A stretch of 64,000 nucleotides of DNA from NCBI RefSeq assembly GCF_000685155.1, contig NZ_JMIY01000002.1, positions 310,774 through 374,773 of the forward strand, in the 5' to 3' direction. Origin of the DNA: Candidatus Methanoperedens nitratireducens (lineage in GTDB: Archaea; Halobacteriota; Methanosarcinia; Methanosarcinales; Methanoperedenaceae). Under the pieces are notes generated by a model, which was not told where the DNA came from, searched no databases, and was given only the letters and a program-made list of their open reading frames with translations. This document shows, one piece after another, positions 1 to 8,320 of the stretch (the first letter of the stretch is position 1; each line of letters begins with the position of its first letter). The position numbers and the translations under genes are program-made.

Positions 1-112
1 AAACTTAGTAATGAGGCAAAATATTAGGAGCTAAACAGCTCTAAAAAAACCTGAGTAGATACTGAATAATTTAAATAATTGGAACTTAAATCAAGAGGTC
101 ATTTGGCCTTAT

Positions 113-226
113 CTCGATACGAACTCGAGCTGGAGTTCGTTTAAGTTCGTTTTGAGTTCGTTGTTAATCGTCTTTTTCATTGTCATCTATAAACAGCAGT
201 TCATAGCCAACTCTGCGGTGAGATAC
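113..226. repeat. Dispersed hairpin repeat, copy A
   Basis: This stretch holds three direct AGTTCGT units ending in GTTCGTTGTTAAT (132-166). One opposite unit, ACGAACTCGAG, lies to their left, so a long hairpin can form. The arm and about 60 bases to its right match the reverse complement of 55363-55476 with few changes, including the CTTTTTCATTGT and CAGTTCATAGCC segments. It lies upstream of the first gene and carries no coding sequence. The outer left arm seen in copies B and C is missing, so this copy looks truncated. It is probably a small non-autonomous repeat family; no transposase is nearby. Confidence 0.75.
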
Positions 227-280
227 GAGTCCATACATTTACAGCATCTGAATTGGAGGATGGTCTCAGATCATGCAAAA

Positions 281-310
281 TTTATAAATAGTCAATATAC
301 ATATATTGAC
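281..310 (+). promoter_or_regulatory. TATA box and palindromic operator of the HTH gene
   Basis: TTTATAAATA (281-290) is a good archaeal TATA box. It is followed at once by the inverted repeat GTCAATATA-CA-TATATTGAC (291-310), with 9-base arms that match perfectly. The ATG at 313 lies about where transcription should begin, so the mRNA is probably leaderless. The palindrome covers the expected initiation site. A protein bound there would block transcription, and the HTH protein encoded next is the obvious candidate (inference). Confidence 0.6.
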
Positions 311-312
311 TT

Positions 313-759
313 ATGTTCCTGCCTTTAAATGACAGACAGTTTGAGTTATGGAGGCTGCGGCGCAGTGGTCTTCCCAATATCAACATTGCGCGCTTATTCA
401 ACATATCCAAGCAGGCGGTATCCAGGGCGATTCTCACTATGGATGAGAGAATTAAAAAGACGCTGCTTGAGATGGCGCATGCAAACCAGATAGAAGTGGA
501 AAAGGTAAAACCTGAGCGCGGCATCCTGTTCGGTCACTCAGTGCCGTTCAACGTCAGCACTATTATTTTCGTTTCAGCAAAGCACGGGGTGCAGGTATGG
601 TACGAGCATGAAGGGAATTGCGGCGCTTGTAAGAGATATGCAAGGTGCATTGAAATGCTGTGGGACTTCGCGGATGAGATGAAGCTCAGGCTTGAGAAAA
701 CCGATGACCCAACGAAACTGGCCGATGAGCTGTTCGAGAAATTAAGGAGGTTGGCATGA
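313..759 (+). CDS. HTH transcriptional regulator (Tfx/sigma-region-4-like)
   Basis: A 148-residue DNA-binding protein. Residues about 8-40 form a helix-turn-helix of the kind seen in archaeal Tfx-like proteins (LRRSGLPNINIARLFNISKQ). The C-terminal part has cysteines at 103, 106 and 112 (CGACKRYARC), which could bind metal or act as a redox switch. It is the first gene of a run in which each gene overlaps the next by a few bases, here ATGA with the first GWCP membrane protein. It therefore probably regulates the operon, including itself, through the palindrome just before its start. The family assignment rests on the HTH only. Confidence 0.75.
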   Translation: MFLPLNDRQFELWRLRRSGLPNINIARLFNISKQAVSRAILTMDERIKKTLLEMAHANQIEVEKVKPERGILFGHSVPFNVSTIIFVSAKHGVQVWYEHEGNCGACKRYARCIEMLWDFADEMKLRLEKTDDPTKLADELFEKLRRLA

Positions 760-1493
760 TAAAGAATGTAGCCGAGATAATAAGAAAAACGATGGGCTGG
801 TGCCCGCAAAAGGATGATGATTTTTTTCAAGCGCAAACTAAAGGTTCGGCGAGCTCTCAGTTTTTAATAGTAAATCCAGCCCTGAAAAGCAGTGGATTGA
901 TCGAGCAAATAGATGTGCCTTTGTATATGCTTGACTGGCGAATGCTGGCGATTTTATTAACCATGTTTTTCTCTTTTTTTTGGATATCTTTTACTGATTA
1001 TCTAGATAGAACGCCTATTAGCTATCTTGGAACCATGCTAATTATGGCAGCATTGATACTTTTTTTTCTTCTGTCTGATCGTTACAGGGTCTCGATCAAT
1101 TCTGAAAAGCTGCTGATAAAGACGCCGTTTCTTCCGTCTATAAAAATCCCAAAAAACCAGATAAAGAATGTAAAAAACATAGACAATATCATCTATAAGC
1201 AAAAACATAGCTGGGTTAATATCGTACTTATTTTATCGATCCTGTTTATCAGTCTTATGCAGATCATCTTATTGTATCAGCAGATAGCGCGTTCCATAGC
1301 GTTGGAAGATGCAGTAATGAGCATTGCAAGAACGATATTCTTTATCTCTCTCTTTATAATAATGTTCTACAGGCACTCCCGCCTCTCCTACTACCCAAGA
1401 GCTATCCAGATAGATACAGGGAATAAGAGCATCACGCTATGCCCAAGAAATGAGTTTGAGTTCGATGCTTTTAAGGAGGCACTGGAACGATGA
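756..1493 (+). CDS. DUF1673-like GWCP membrane protein 1
   Basis: A 245-residue protein of a family I recognise from Methanosarcinales (DUF1673-like), function unknown. The N-terminus is an amphipathic helix followed by GWCP at residues 14-17. Two membrane segments lie near 63-80 and 90-107, and two more near 152-173 and 188-206. A soluble stretch between the pairs looks like a bPH/PH-like strand region (RYRVSINSEKLLIKTPFL). It overlaps both neighbours by ATGA, which indicates translational coupling. It is the first of four paralogues that share the GWCP motif but little else in the N-terminal region. Confidence 0.75.
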   Translation: MIKNVAEIIRKTMGWCPQKDDDFFQAQTKGSASSQFLIVNPALKSSGLIEQIDVPLYMLDWRMLAILLTMFFSFFWISFTDYLDRTPISYLGTMLIMAALILFFLLSDRYRVSINSEKLLIKTPFLPSIKIPKNQIKNVKNIDNIIYKQKHSWVNIVLILSILFISLMQIILLYQQIARSIALEDAVMSIARTIFFISLFIIMFYRHSRLSYYPRAIQIDTGNKSITLCPRNEFEFDAFKEALER

Positions 1494-2203
1494 CAGGCAT
1501 TACGGAAAAAGTTAAGAAATTCATAGGCTGGTGTCCGCAAAAAGATTTTACCAGGGAGATTGTCAATACCGAAAAGCATGAGCAATATTTTATCTCATTT
1601 TATGAAAAGGGCGCACATGCTGGCAAGACGATGAAAATAATCACGGATTATCAGTTCTCTACGGTTTTATATGCTGGTTCTGCAGCATTCTTCATTTTTT
1701 TAATTGCAGGCTTAGTTTTCCCGATCCCCGTATATTTTGCCATTTTGTCAGTTTTGTCAATTTTTCTAACCTCAGTAATACTATTTGTTCAGGACAAGAC
1801 CACAGTGGAGTTTGCTTCAAACGCATTAATCATTAGAAGACCGCTCTTTAAGCCTGTAAAAATATCAAAAGATGACATTCTGAAAATTGAGGTCGTGAAG
1901 AATCCTAACCGCAGATTTCGTCGTGTAATAATTTCGCTTGTAATAATTGCTCTGATATTTTGGGCAAAGGGTGCAATAGATACATTATCCCGCTCTACGG
2001 CACATGACACTGTTTCATATTTCATCTTCCGGATATTTTTACAGGTTGCGTTGGTGATATTTGTTACAGTACTATTCTATAAATGGTACATCAGGTCATC
2101 TTTTGAGAATTTCCTTAAAATAACTTCAAGAACGAAGAGAGAAGTCACTATTTATGTTGACAATCCACAAGAGCTGGTAAGTAAATTAGGAGAGTACCAA
2201 TGA
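1490..2203 (+). CDS. DUF1673-like GWCP membrane protein 2
   Basis: A 237-residue paralogue of the preceding gene. GWCP is at residues 13-16, followed by a polar region, a hydrophobic pair near 65-100, a strand-rich loop (TVEFASNALIIRRPLFKPVK) resembling that of paralogue 1, and two further membrane segments. The start ATG overlaps the upstream stop (ATGA), and so does its own stop with the next start. The same order (GWCP, membrane pair, loop, membrane pair) suggests tandem duplication followed by divergence. Function unknown. Confidence 0.75.
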   Translation: MTGITEKVKKFIGWCPQKDFTREIVNTEKHEQYFISFYEKGAHAGKTMKIITDYQFSTVLYAGSAAFFIFLIAGLVFPIPVYFAILSVLSIFLTSVILFVQDKTTVEFASNALIIRRPLFKPVKISKDDILKIEVVKNPNRRFRRVIISLVIIALIFWAKGAIDTLSRSTAHDTVSYFIFRIFLQVALVIFVTVLFYKWYIRSSFENFLKITSRTKREVTIYVDNPQELVSKLGEYQ

Positions 2204-2805
2204 AAACTTTTTCTGAAAATATCCGGAAAATCATGGGCTGGTGCCCGAATGCGGGTGCACTTACGATAAGAAAATCCGTGCAGTTCGATGACCTGGCCGT
2301 AAATGCGCCCGATAGTGGTGGAGAATTAACTCACATCACCGCAGGATGGTGGAACAAATATCACAACAGGATTCTATTTAACTCAGTTATTGCCACGCTG
2401 GGAGCAATCTACTTTTTCACTTTAAGTGGAAAAGATAACATGAACTTTTTCTTGGCTGGCTTGATAGCGGGAATTATCTCCAGTATAGTATTTGGAATAA
2501 CCGAATGGCGCAGGCTCAATAAAGCTGCAGCAGGAGAGTTCAGGGAACTGCAAATTACCAGACGAAAGAAGGTTATTAATTACATCATAATATTTGGATC
2601 AATAGCTGTAATTATCTTTGTAATTGTTTTTTTTCGGGTGAAAACTGGGATACGTATCAGCGGGTATTACGCCTTTATCTCAGGTTTATTCTTATTTGTC
2701 TGGACACAGTACCTTGAGGTGGTTTACTGGGAACGGAAAAACAGGAAGACCCTGATAGTGGAAAAAACATCTTTTTACGCAGTAGATACAGGTGGAAGAA
2801 AGTGA
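2200..2805 (+). CDS. DUF1673-like GWCP membrane protein 3
   Basis: A 201-residue paralogue, shorter than the other three. GWCP (13-16) is followed by NAGALTIRKS, much as in paralogue 4 (GWCPNAS...IKKS). About four hydrophobic segments follow, in two closely spaced pairs. The loop between the pairs lacks the strand-rich insert of paralogues 1 and 2, so two subtypes are present in this operon. It begins with an ATGA overlap, and its stop overlaps the GTG of a 36-residue membrane peptide. Function unknown. Confidence 0.72.
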   Translation: MKTFSENIRKIMGWCPNAGALTIRKSVQFDDLAVNAPDSGGELTHITAGWWNKYHNRILFNSVIATLGAIYFFTLSGKDNMNFFLAGLIAGIISSIVFGITEWRRLNKAAAGEFRELQITRRKKVINYIIIFGSIAVIIFVIVFFRVKTGIRISGYYAFISGLFLFVWTQYLEVVYWERKNRKTLIVEKTSFYAVDTGGRK

Positions 2806-2912
2806 TTCTAATCAAACAGCTAATGAAAGGATTAGCCGCCGGACTAATCGGCGGGTTGATAGGCTTTATTATATTTGTTATTATCTGGAATAGAGGAGAT
2901 GGCAGTAAATGA
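2802..2912 (+). CDS. 36-residue membrane peptide
   Basis: A very short frame starting with GTG inside the stop of the preceding gene (GTGA) and ending inside the start of the next one (ATGA). It encodes KQLMKGLAAGLIGGLIGF followed by a second hydrophobic run (IIFVIIW), that is, one glycine-rich membrane helix with a short polar tail. An internal ATG at 2823 is an alternative start. The coupling on both sides is the main evidence that it is real. It may be a small subunit or modulator of the GWCP proteins (inference). Confidence 0.6.
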   Translation: MILIKQLMKGLAAGLIGGLIGFIIFVIIWNRGDGSK

Positions 2913-3100
2913 ATCTGATTAAGCAGGGAATACTGATGGCAATAACAGCATTTATTTTTTCAATGCTTTTTAGCTACTTCATGGACGGGAACATTAATTG
3001 GATATTGTCTTTCGGGATTGTGAGCGGTTTTTTGTTAGGGACTTTATTGATGTATCTCTTGAAGAAGGAAGAAAGGCGACAAAGGGGCTCTGGTGATTGA
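2909..3100 (+). CDS. 63-residue two-helix membrane protein
   Basis: A small protein with two predicted membrane helices (about residues 8-25 and 31-50) and a strongly charged tail (KKEERRQRG). It starts with an ATGA overlap and its stop overlaps the GTG start of the fourth GWCP protein. No family is recognised. Its position in an unbroken chain of overlapping genes suggests it is made in step with the GWCP proteins and acts in the same membrane complex. Confidence 0.6.
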   Translation: MNLIKQGILMAITAFIFSMLFSYFMDGNINWILSFGIVSGFLLGTLLMYLLKKEERRQRGSGD

Positions 3101-3911
3101 ATTGTCGTTGAATATAGTGGATAAAGTAAAAAAATTGATGGGATGGTGCCCGAATGCCAGTATGAATATCAAAAAGTCGCAATCGTGCGGGGATGATTTC
3201 AACATACCAATGAGCGATGGGGACGGATCTCCCTCAAAAAGGTATATAAAATCGTTATTCGAATGGGACTACATCGTAAAGGAAGAACTGTTACGATCGA
3301 TTGCTGTTTTCTTCTATGCTTTTATTGGCGTCGGGGGATTGATCATGTACGGTTATATTAAAACAGGCATAACCGCCACACCTTTTCTGGCGCTGATTGT
3401 AACTTTTGTTCATTTCTCAATCCAGGTCTGGTACAGGAAGAACGTATTGAGTCCAGCTATACACCGCTTTGAAAATAGCAAACCATTGCGAGAATTGATA
3501 ATACTGATTACGGTGTATGTGATTTATCTTTATTTCTCCATTCAATACCCTGTACTGCAAAGGGCATGGATCCTTATTCTCTTATTCATAGGTTTAAAAC
3601 TTGGAAAAGTATTTGAGCTTAACCGCCCCACAGGTGTTAAGTTGATGCTATTTTTTGCAACAGCTTGTGCCTTCGTGCTTATTCGGTATTATGTCCTTCA
3701 ACTTCCGCTGATGCCTCTGCTTAAAGGTATTACGGCTCTTGGAGTGGCTATGTTGATATTAGCAGTGTTGTTCAAGAAGGCAGGCTTTGAGGAACCTGAT
3801 TATCTATACAGGATGGACAGGAGGAGTTTCTTGATATGGGTAGCAATCGTAGCCATCTCTGTGATAGTCGGAATAGCGGTAATGATAGGGCTTGATAAGG
3901 TACTCAATTAA
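3093..3911 (+). CDS. DUF1673-like GWCP membrane protein 4
   Basis: The longest paralogue, 272 residues, with GWCP at 17-20. It starts with GTG at 3093, overlapping the previous stop. After a polar segment it has roughly seven hydrophobic stretches, so it appears to be the paralogue with the most membrane segments. It ends the operon; the next gene has its own TATA box. The N-terminal helix plus GWCP is the only part shared by all four proteins, which suggests a common docking or targeting element with variable membrane bodies. Function unknown. Confidence 0.72.
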   Translation: MIELSLNIVDKVKKLMGWCPNASMNIKKSQSCGDDFNIPMSDGDGSPSKRYIKSLFEWDYIVKEELLRSIAVFFYAFIGVGGLIMYGYIKTGITATPFLALIVTFVHFSIQVWYRKNVLSPAIHRFENSKPLRELIILITVYVIYLYFSIQYPVLQRAWILILLFIGLKLGKVFELNRPTGVKLMLFFATACAFVLIRYYVLQLPLMPLLKGITALGVAMLILAVLFKKAGFEEPDYLYRMDRRSFLIWVAIVAISVIVGIAVMIGLDKVLN

Positions 3912-3926
3912 ATAATAGAGGAAGTC

Positions 3927-3957
3927 GGATGGTCTCACTTCGTACACAAAATTTATA
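3927..3957 (+). promoter_or_regulatory. Promoter of the lipoprotein gene
   Basis: TTTATA (3952-3957) sits about 40 bases before the ATG at 3997. An upstream element GGATGGTCTCA (3927-3937) is identical to 258-268 in front of the HTH gene, and in both places it is followed by C-AAAATTTATA. The two promoters may share an activator, or one may derive from the other. Confidence 0.45.
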
Positions 3958-3996
3958 TCCTCACAGATAAGAATTTATGTTGGAGTTGGTTCTATT

Positions 3997-4761
3997 ATGA
4001 AGATATTGATTTTTGGCTCTCTGATAATAGCCCTGGTAGTAATCTCAGGATGTGTGGAGACTGTAGACCGCGACACAGATGAGGGTTATCAGGTCAGTGG
4101 CACCACTGTAGAGATTGAAAGCGGGAACATGACTTATCCTGCTTACCTCGCAGCACCCTCCGGAGAGGGAAAGAACCCTGCTGTAGTGCTGCTTCACTCA
4201 ATTAACGGTTTTGAACCCGGTTACCGCAACCTGACTGATAAGTTAGCAGGAGAGGGATATGTTGTACTCTCACCGCAGTGGCAGACCTTCGAGCAAAGGC
4301 CAGGGGATGATACTGTGGAACAGCTCCTTCGCGACTCGCAAGCTTACCTGCGCACCAGACCAGACGTCAACGGCAATATAGGGCTTACGGGATTCTGTAT
4401 TGGTGGAAGGTACACCATGCTCTTTCTTCCCCAGATAGATGAATTCAAATCAGGAGTCGCCTGGTACGGCTTCCCCTATTCTGGCGGACCTGCAAACCAG
4501 TCCATGCCTGCGGATATGATAGAGCAGCTTAAAGCACCACTGTTAATGATACACGGAACACATGATCAGGCAAGCCCGATCGCTGATATCTACCGCTATG
4601 CTACGGCACTGAATGCTTCTGACAGGTACTTTGAGCTTAAGGTCTACCAGGGCCAGCCCCACGGGTTCATGATCGAAAATGGCGAGCTATCGGAGAGTCT
4701 CGTAGCAAGGGATGCCTACAGAGAGATGGTGGCATTTTTTGACCGCACGCTGAAAGAATAA
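3997..4761 (+). CDS. Dienelactone hydrolase-family lipoprotein
   Basis: A 254-residue alpha/beta hydrolase on the outer face of the membrane. The signal peptide ends in the lipobox VISGC (Cys19). The catalytic triad of dienelactone hydrolases is visible: Cys134 in GFCIGG, Asp190 in HGTHDQASP and His222 in QPHGF. The family hydrolyses dienelactones and other activated esters; the substrate here is unknown. A GGAG element lies 11 bases before the start. It stands alone between the GWCP operon and the convergent ABC operon. Confidence 0.85.
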   Translation: MKILIFGSLIIALVVISGCVETVDRDTDEGYQVSGTTVEIESGNMTYPAYLAAPSGEGKNPAVVLLHSINGFEPGYRNLTDKLAGEGYVVLSPQWQTFEQRPGDDTVEQLLRDSQAYLRTRPDVNGNIGLTGFCIGGRYTMLFLPQIDEFKSGVAWYGFPYSGGPANQSMPADMIEQLKAPLLMIHGTHDQASPIADIYRYATALNASDRYFELKVYQGQPHGFMIENGELSESLVARDAYREMVAFFDRTLKE

Positions 4762-4768
4762 TATAACC

Positions 4769-6013
4769 TTACTCATATCTTAAGGCGTCAACAGGCTTCA
4801 ATTTTGATGCCTGATATGCGGGAATTATTCCTGCAAGTACTCCCACTGTAATCGATACAGATAATGCCATAATTATTGAGTTCAATGATACTATTGCGGT
4901 ACCTCTCATCAGAGGAAGATTTCCCATAAGTGCAGGCATAAAGCCTGAAAGAATTGTCCCAAGGATTATGCCTATGACCCCTCCAACAAGCCCGATAAAC
5001 CCTGCATTGAACAGGAATATCAGCAAAATGTCAGGATTGCGCGCACCAATAGCTTTCATTATCCCGATCTCTTTTGTCTTTTCAAGGACGGAAGTGAACA
5101 TGGTGTTTGCTATCCCGACAGCACCGACGATCAATGAAACTGCTGCAATCGCGACAAGAAATGCATTCAATGAACTTAGCGCTTCTGCTCTTGTTTGCTG
5201 GAATTGCCTGCTTGAAGAAACCGAAAAATCCCTGTCTTTCTGGGTGACATGTCTTGCTACCATAAGCTTGCTCTCGATTTTCGCGATCACTTCATCTAAC
5301 TGGTCTTCGTTCTTGATCTTAACAACAAAAGAGTCGTAGATGCCGTTTTTCTTGTCTTCGATCACCTGGTATGCCATCTGGATCGGCATATAGATGTTCG
5401 TGCTCTGGTCATCCACAATTCCCACAACTCTGAAGGCGCTTCCTTCTATCGTGATCATCTTATTTATCCCGATTGGCTGATCAAAATAAGAGGATGCAAG
5501 CCTTCCTCCTATAACAACTACATTCTGATCAGCAGAATCAAGCATCCGACCACTTTTTATTTTATTCGTAGTAATTTGAGACCATACCCTCTGATCAACG
5601 CCTGTTAAAGATACTTTGCCTGTTTTGCCACGATAGGAAACTTCCACACTGCCTCTGATATTTGTATCAATCAGCGCGATATCTGGTATGCCCTTCAATG
5701 CCTGAAGATCACTCCTGCTCAATACTATTTCTTTGTCTGTTGCCTGAGCTCCACCTGAAAAACCTCCTTCGCCTCCACCGCCTCTCATAACAAACATGCC
5801 CGTACCACGGGAGAAACCTGGTGATATCGTCACAATATCGCCACCAAGACCGCTTAACTGAGCGGTCATTGATTGCTGCATCCCTTCTCCCATCGATATA
5901 ATGGCAATCACTGCAGCAACGCCTATCACTATGCCCAGTATAGTAAGCCAGCTTCTAAGCTTGCTGTGAAGCGCCATATTAAAAGCATGCATGAAACATT
6001 TTTCAAGCTTCAT
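4769..6013 (-). CDS. MacB/FtsX-type ABC transporter permease
   Basis: A 414-residue permease. One membrane helix near residues 22-45 is followed by a large extracellular MacB-type domain (about 50-270) and three C-terminal helices of the FtsX domain, ending in the typical ASKLKPVDALRYE. Such proteins do not make a channel; they transmit ATP-driven motion to an extracellular partner (MacB/LolCDE class). It is the last gene of a leftward operon after the COG1361-like protein and the ATPase. A glycine-rich loop (about 73-90) lies in the outer domain. Substrate unknown. Confidence 0.88.
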   Translation of the reverse strand: MKLEKCFMHAFNMALHSKLRSWLTILGIVIGVAAVIAIISMGEGMQQSMTAQLSGLGGDIVTISPGFSRGTGMFVMRGGGGEGGFSGGAQATDKEIVLSRSDLQALKGIPDIALIDTNIRGSVEVSYRGKTGKVSLTGVDQRVWSQITTNKIKSGRMLDSADQNVVVIGGRLASSYFDQPIGINKMITIEGSAFRVVGIVDDQSTNIYMPIQMAYQVIEDKKNGIYDSFVVKIKNEDQLDEVIAKIESKLMVARHVTQKDRDFSVSSSRQFQQTRAEALSSLNAFLVAIAAVSLIVGAVGIANTMFTSVLEKTKEIGIMKAIGARNPDILLIFLFNAGFIGLVGGVIGIILGTILSGFMPALMGNLPLMRGTAIVSLNSIIMALSVSITVGVLAGIIPAYQASKLKPVDALRYE

Positions 6014-6031
6014 TTTAACCTGCAGGGATTA

Positions 6032-7405
6032 TCATTTCGTATTGCTTCTGAATATATCCTTTATTTTGAAATCTGGATCAATCAATTTTCGACTCCTGTA
6101 CTTTCGATGGGCTATAATTCCTCCCACAAGCACAACTATTCCGAAGAAATACCATTTGTAATTAGAGAATACACTTTCCTGTTGTACAGTTCCTCTTCGT
6201 ACCTGCATAGCCATTTGCCCGTCAGCAGCCGCCATACTCTGAAGTCCAAGTTTGATTTCTTTCTCAACTATTTTTCTTTCTCCCATAGTATCAGTATAGG
6301 CGATTTGCATGAGCACTGTTTCAGATGAGCTGTTCATAGTTCTTTGCACAGGACTTCCCTGGAGACTGGCATCGCTTCTGGCTGTTCTATTCTGGGAAGT
6401 CGTAGTGCCCATTGATGACTGCAATCTGAAGCTTGCGATCGTATAGTCCCCTTTGTTCAGGTTTCCTATTATGACTGAATTTGAGCCGCTCACTCTCCAG
6501 CTTCTCTGCTCGGGAATGATCACCGACACCGAATATGCAGGATTGCTTCCAACATTGGCAACACTGAAAGATGTCTCACTGCCTGTGCTTTCAGAGAAAG
6601 CGACATCAAAATCAGTTCCTCCGCCAACATACACTCCCGCAATTGTTGAAATCTTCTTCTCTTCCTTTGTTATAGAGTCATAATAGCTCAAATATAAGTT
6701 CAGTTTATATAATCCCTGCTGCGCATTGGTATCTGCAATCACCTGATATTCCAGATCAGCGCTGTCGCCAACATCAATATACTTAATGTACCTGGTATTG
6801 TCGCTTCCGACAGGAAGAATAATGTTGTTACCATTCTCCCAGTTGAAGGTCAGATCCCGCAGCGGTGCATTTCCTACGTTATTGATCGTGAACTTCAGGC
6901 TGCTCTGCTTTCCAGGAACAAGCGCTGTCTTGTCAATATGGATTACTTCAGCACTTTGTTTGCTCTTAACATCAAGGGACAGACTTTTTTGAGTCGCAGC
7001 ACTTCCACCGCTCTCATAATACTTAACTTTGAGTTCGTAACTGCCTGCAGGAGCATCTCTGTCGACCCGCAATCTGTACTTTACTATCTTTATATTTTCA
7101 TTTGATTGTCCCTTATAACCCTGGATTATTCCGATGCTTTGAACTGCGCTTTCACCGGATACAAGCTCAAAAGGATACTCAGGCACAATTTCTATCATAA
7201 GATTGTTGACAGTCATACCGCCGATATTCTCAACACCTAAACGCACTTCTACAACATCTCCTGCTATCGCAGGATCAGGGTCATAGTTTACAACGCTTAT
7301 TGATATCACTGTAGCGTCCACTAAATTTCCCATTTCTGCATAAACTGCAGGAACGTAAACCACCAGTACCACGACCATTAAAACCGTGAACATTGTTTTT
7401 TTCAT
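6032..7405 (-). CDS. COG1361-like secreted/surface protein with CARDB-type repeats
   Basis: A 457-residue exported protein. An N-terminal signal sequence is followed by several beta-rich repeats of the NEW/CARDB type (VVEVRLGVENIGG, SSLKFTINNVGNAPL, SVANVGSNPAYS). A single C-terminal membrane helix near 420-438 (YFFGIVVLVGGIIAHRKY) and a basic tail follow. Archaeal proteins of this kind are often encoded beside MacB-like ABC transporters. The ATG overlaps the stop of the ATPase gene (7402-7405), so the two are coupled. It probably is the extracellular partner of the permease. Confidence 0.8.
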   Translation of the reverse strand: MKKTMFTVLMVVVLVVYVPAVYAEMGNLVDATVISISVVNYDPDPAIAGDVVEVRLGVENIGGMTVNNLMIEIVPEYPFELVSGESAVQSIGIIQGYKGQSNENIKIVKYRLRVDRDAPAGSYELKVKYYESGGSAATQKSLSLDVKSKQSAEVIHIDKTALVPGKQSSLKFTINNVGNAPLRDLTFNWENGNNIILPVGSDNTRYIKYIDVGDSADLEYQVIADTNAQQGLYKLNLYLSYYDSITKEEKKISTIAGVYVGGGTDFDVAFSESTGSETSFSVANVGSNPAYSVSVIIPEQRSWRVSGSNSVIIGNLNKGDYTIASFRLQSSMGTTTSQNRTARSDASLQGSPVQRTMNSSSETVLMQIAYTDTMGERKIVEKEIKLGLQSMAAADGQMAMQVRRGTVQQESVFSNYKWYFFGIVVLVGGIIAHRKYRSRKLIDPDFKIKDIFRSNTK

Positions 7406-8106
7406 TTTTTATTCACCTCATCATTTTCAGATATTCTTGTTATCTGCCCATCTTTAAGTTCAATTGTTGTGTGGGCATATTTCGCCAGATTAAGGTTATG
7501 AGTGACCATTATGATCGTTTTCCCCTGCTCTTTCCATAATCTGTGAAGCATATTCAGAACTTCTATACCTGCAACACTGTCAAGGGCCCCTGTTGGCTCA
7601 TCCGCCAGGATGATCTCAGGATCGCCTGCCAGGCTTCTTGCGATGGATACCCTTTGCTGCTGACCTCCAGAGAGCTGTGCTGGTCGATGATGCATCTTGT
7701 CGCCCAGTCCTACAGATATCAGTATTTCTCTTGCCCTGTTTGCTGCTTCCCGATCATCATATTCCAGGAACTCCAGAGGAAGTACCACGTTCTCAAAAGC
7801 AGACATTGACGGAATCAGGTTATATTGCTGGAATATGAAACCGATAGTCTTACCTCTTAATGATGCCAGGTCTGATTCGTCCAGTTTGCTGATGTCCTGA
7901 GATTTGAGATATACGCTGCCTCTGGAAGGAACGTCCAGGCAGCCTATCAGGTTCATCATTGTCGACTTGCCGCTTCCAGAAGCGCCTATGATAGCCACAA
8001 AGTCTCCTTTCTTTATTTCAACGCTTACTCCTCTCAGTGCAGGTACTTCCACTTCGCCCATCCTGTAAATTTTCCAGACATCGTGCATTTTCATTATGGT
8101 ATCCAT
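7402..8106 (-). CDS. ABC transporter ATP-binding protein (MacB/LolD class)
   Basis: A 234-residue ATPase. It has Walker A GASGSGKST, Q-loop FIFQQYNLIP, signature LSGGQQQRVSIARSL, Walker B IILADEPTGALD and the switch histidine in VTHN, all typical of the LolD/MacB class. It works with the permease encoded two genes downstream. It overlaps the COG1361-like gene by four bases, and its start overlaps the end of a 63-residue membrane-anchored protein. Confidence 0.93.
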   Translation of the reverse strand: MDTIMKMHDVWKIYRMGEVEVPALRGVSVEIKKGDFVAIIGASGSGKSTMMNLIGCLDVPSRGSVYLKSQDISKLDESDLASLRGKTIGFIFQQYNLIPSMSAFENVVLPLEFLEYDDREAANRAREILISVGLGDKMHHRPAQLSGGQQQRVSIARSLAGDPEIILADEPTGALDSVAGIEVLNMLHRLWKEQGKTIIMVTHNLNLAKYAHTTIELKDGQITRISENDEVNKK

Positions 8107-8285
8107 CGTATCACCGGTTTATACTGTCCTGGAGTGCTGTTCAGATTGCTCTCAATATCTACCATCTTCAGCCTGTAGACTTCAGGCTCCTGAAGATTAT
8201 TCTGCTCTGGCTGGATTAGAGAGACCAGGTAAATATTCCCTGAAATCGATAGGATGAGCAAAACTGCCAGAATCTTACTTCTCAT
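8094..8285 (-). CDS. 63-residue single-helix anchored protein
   Basis: A small protein with an N-terminal hydrophobic helix (LAVLLILSISGNIYLVSL) and a short extracytoplasmic tail. It overlaps the start of the ATPase gene by 13 bases and follows the 212-residue secreted protein closely, so it belongs to the ABC operon. No family is recognised. It may be an accessory subunit of the transporter. Confidence 0.6.
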   Translation of the reverse strand: MRSKILAVLLILSISGNIYLVSLIQPEQNNLQEPEVYRLKMVDIESNLNSTPGQYKPVIRWIP

Positions 8286-8320
8286 AGTAAACCTTGTTTA
8301 TACGAATCCCCTGTCGGGGA

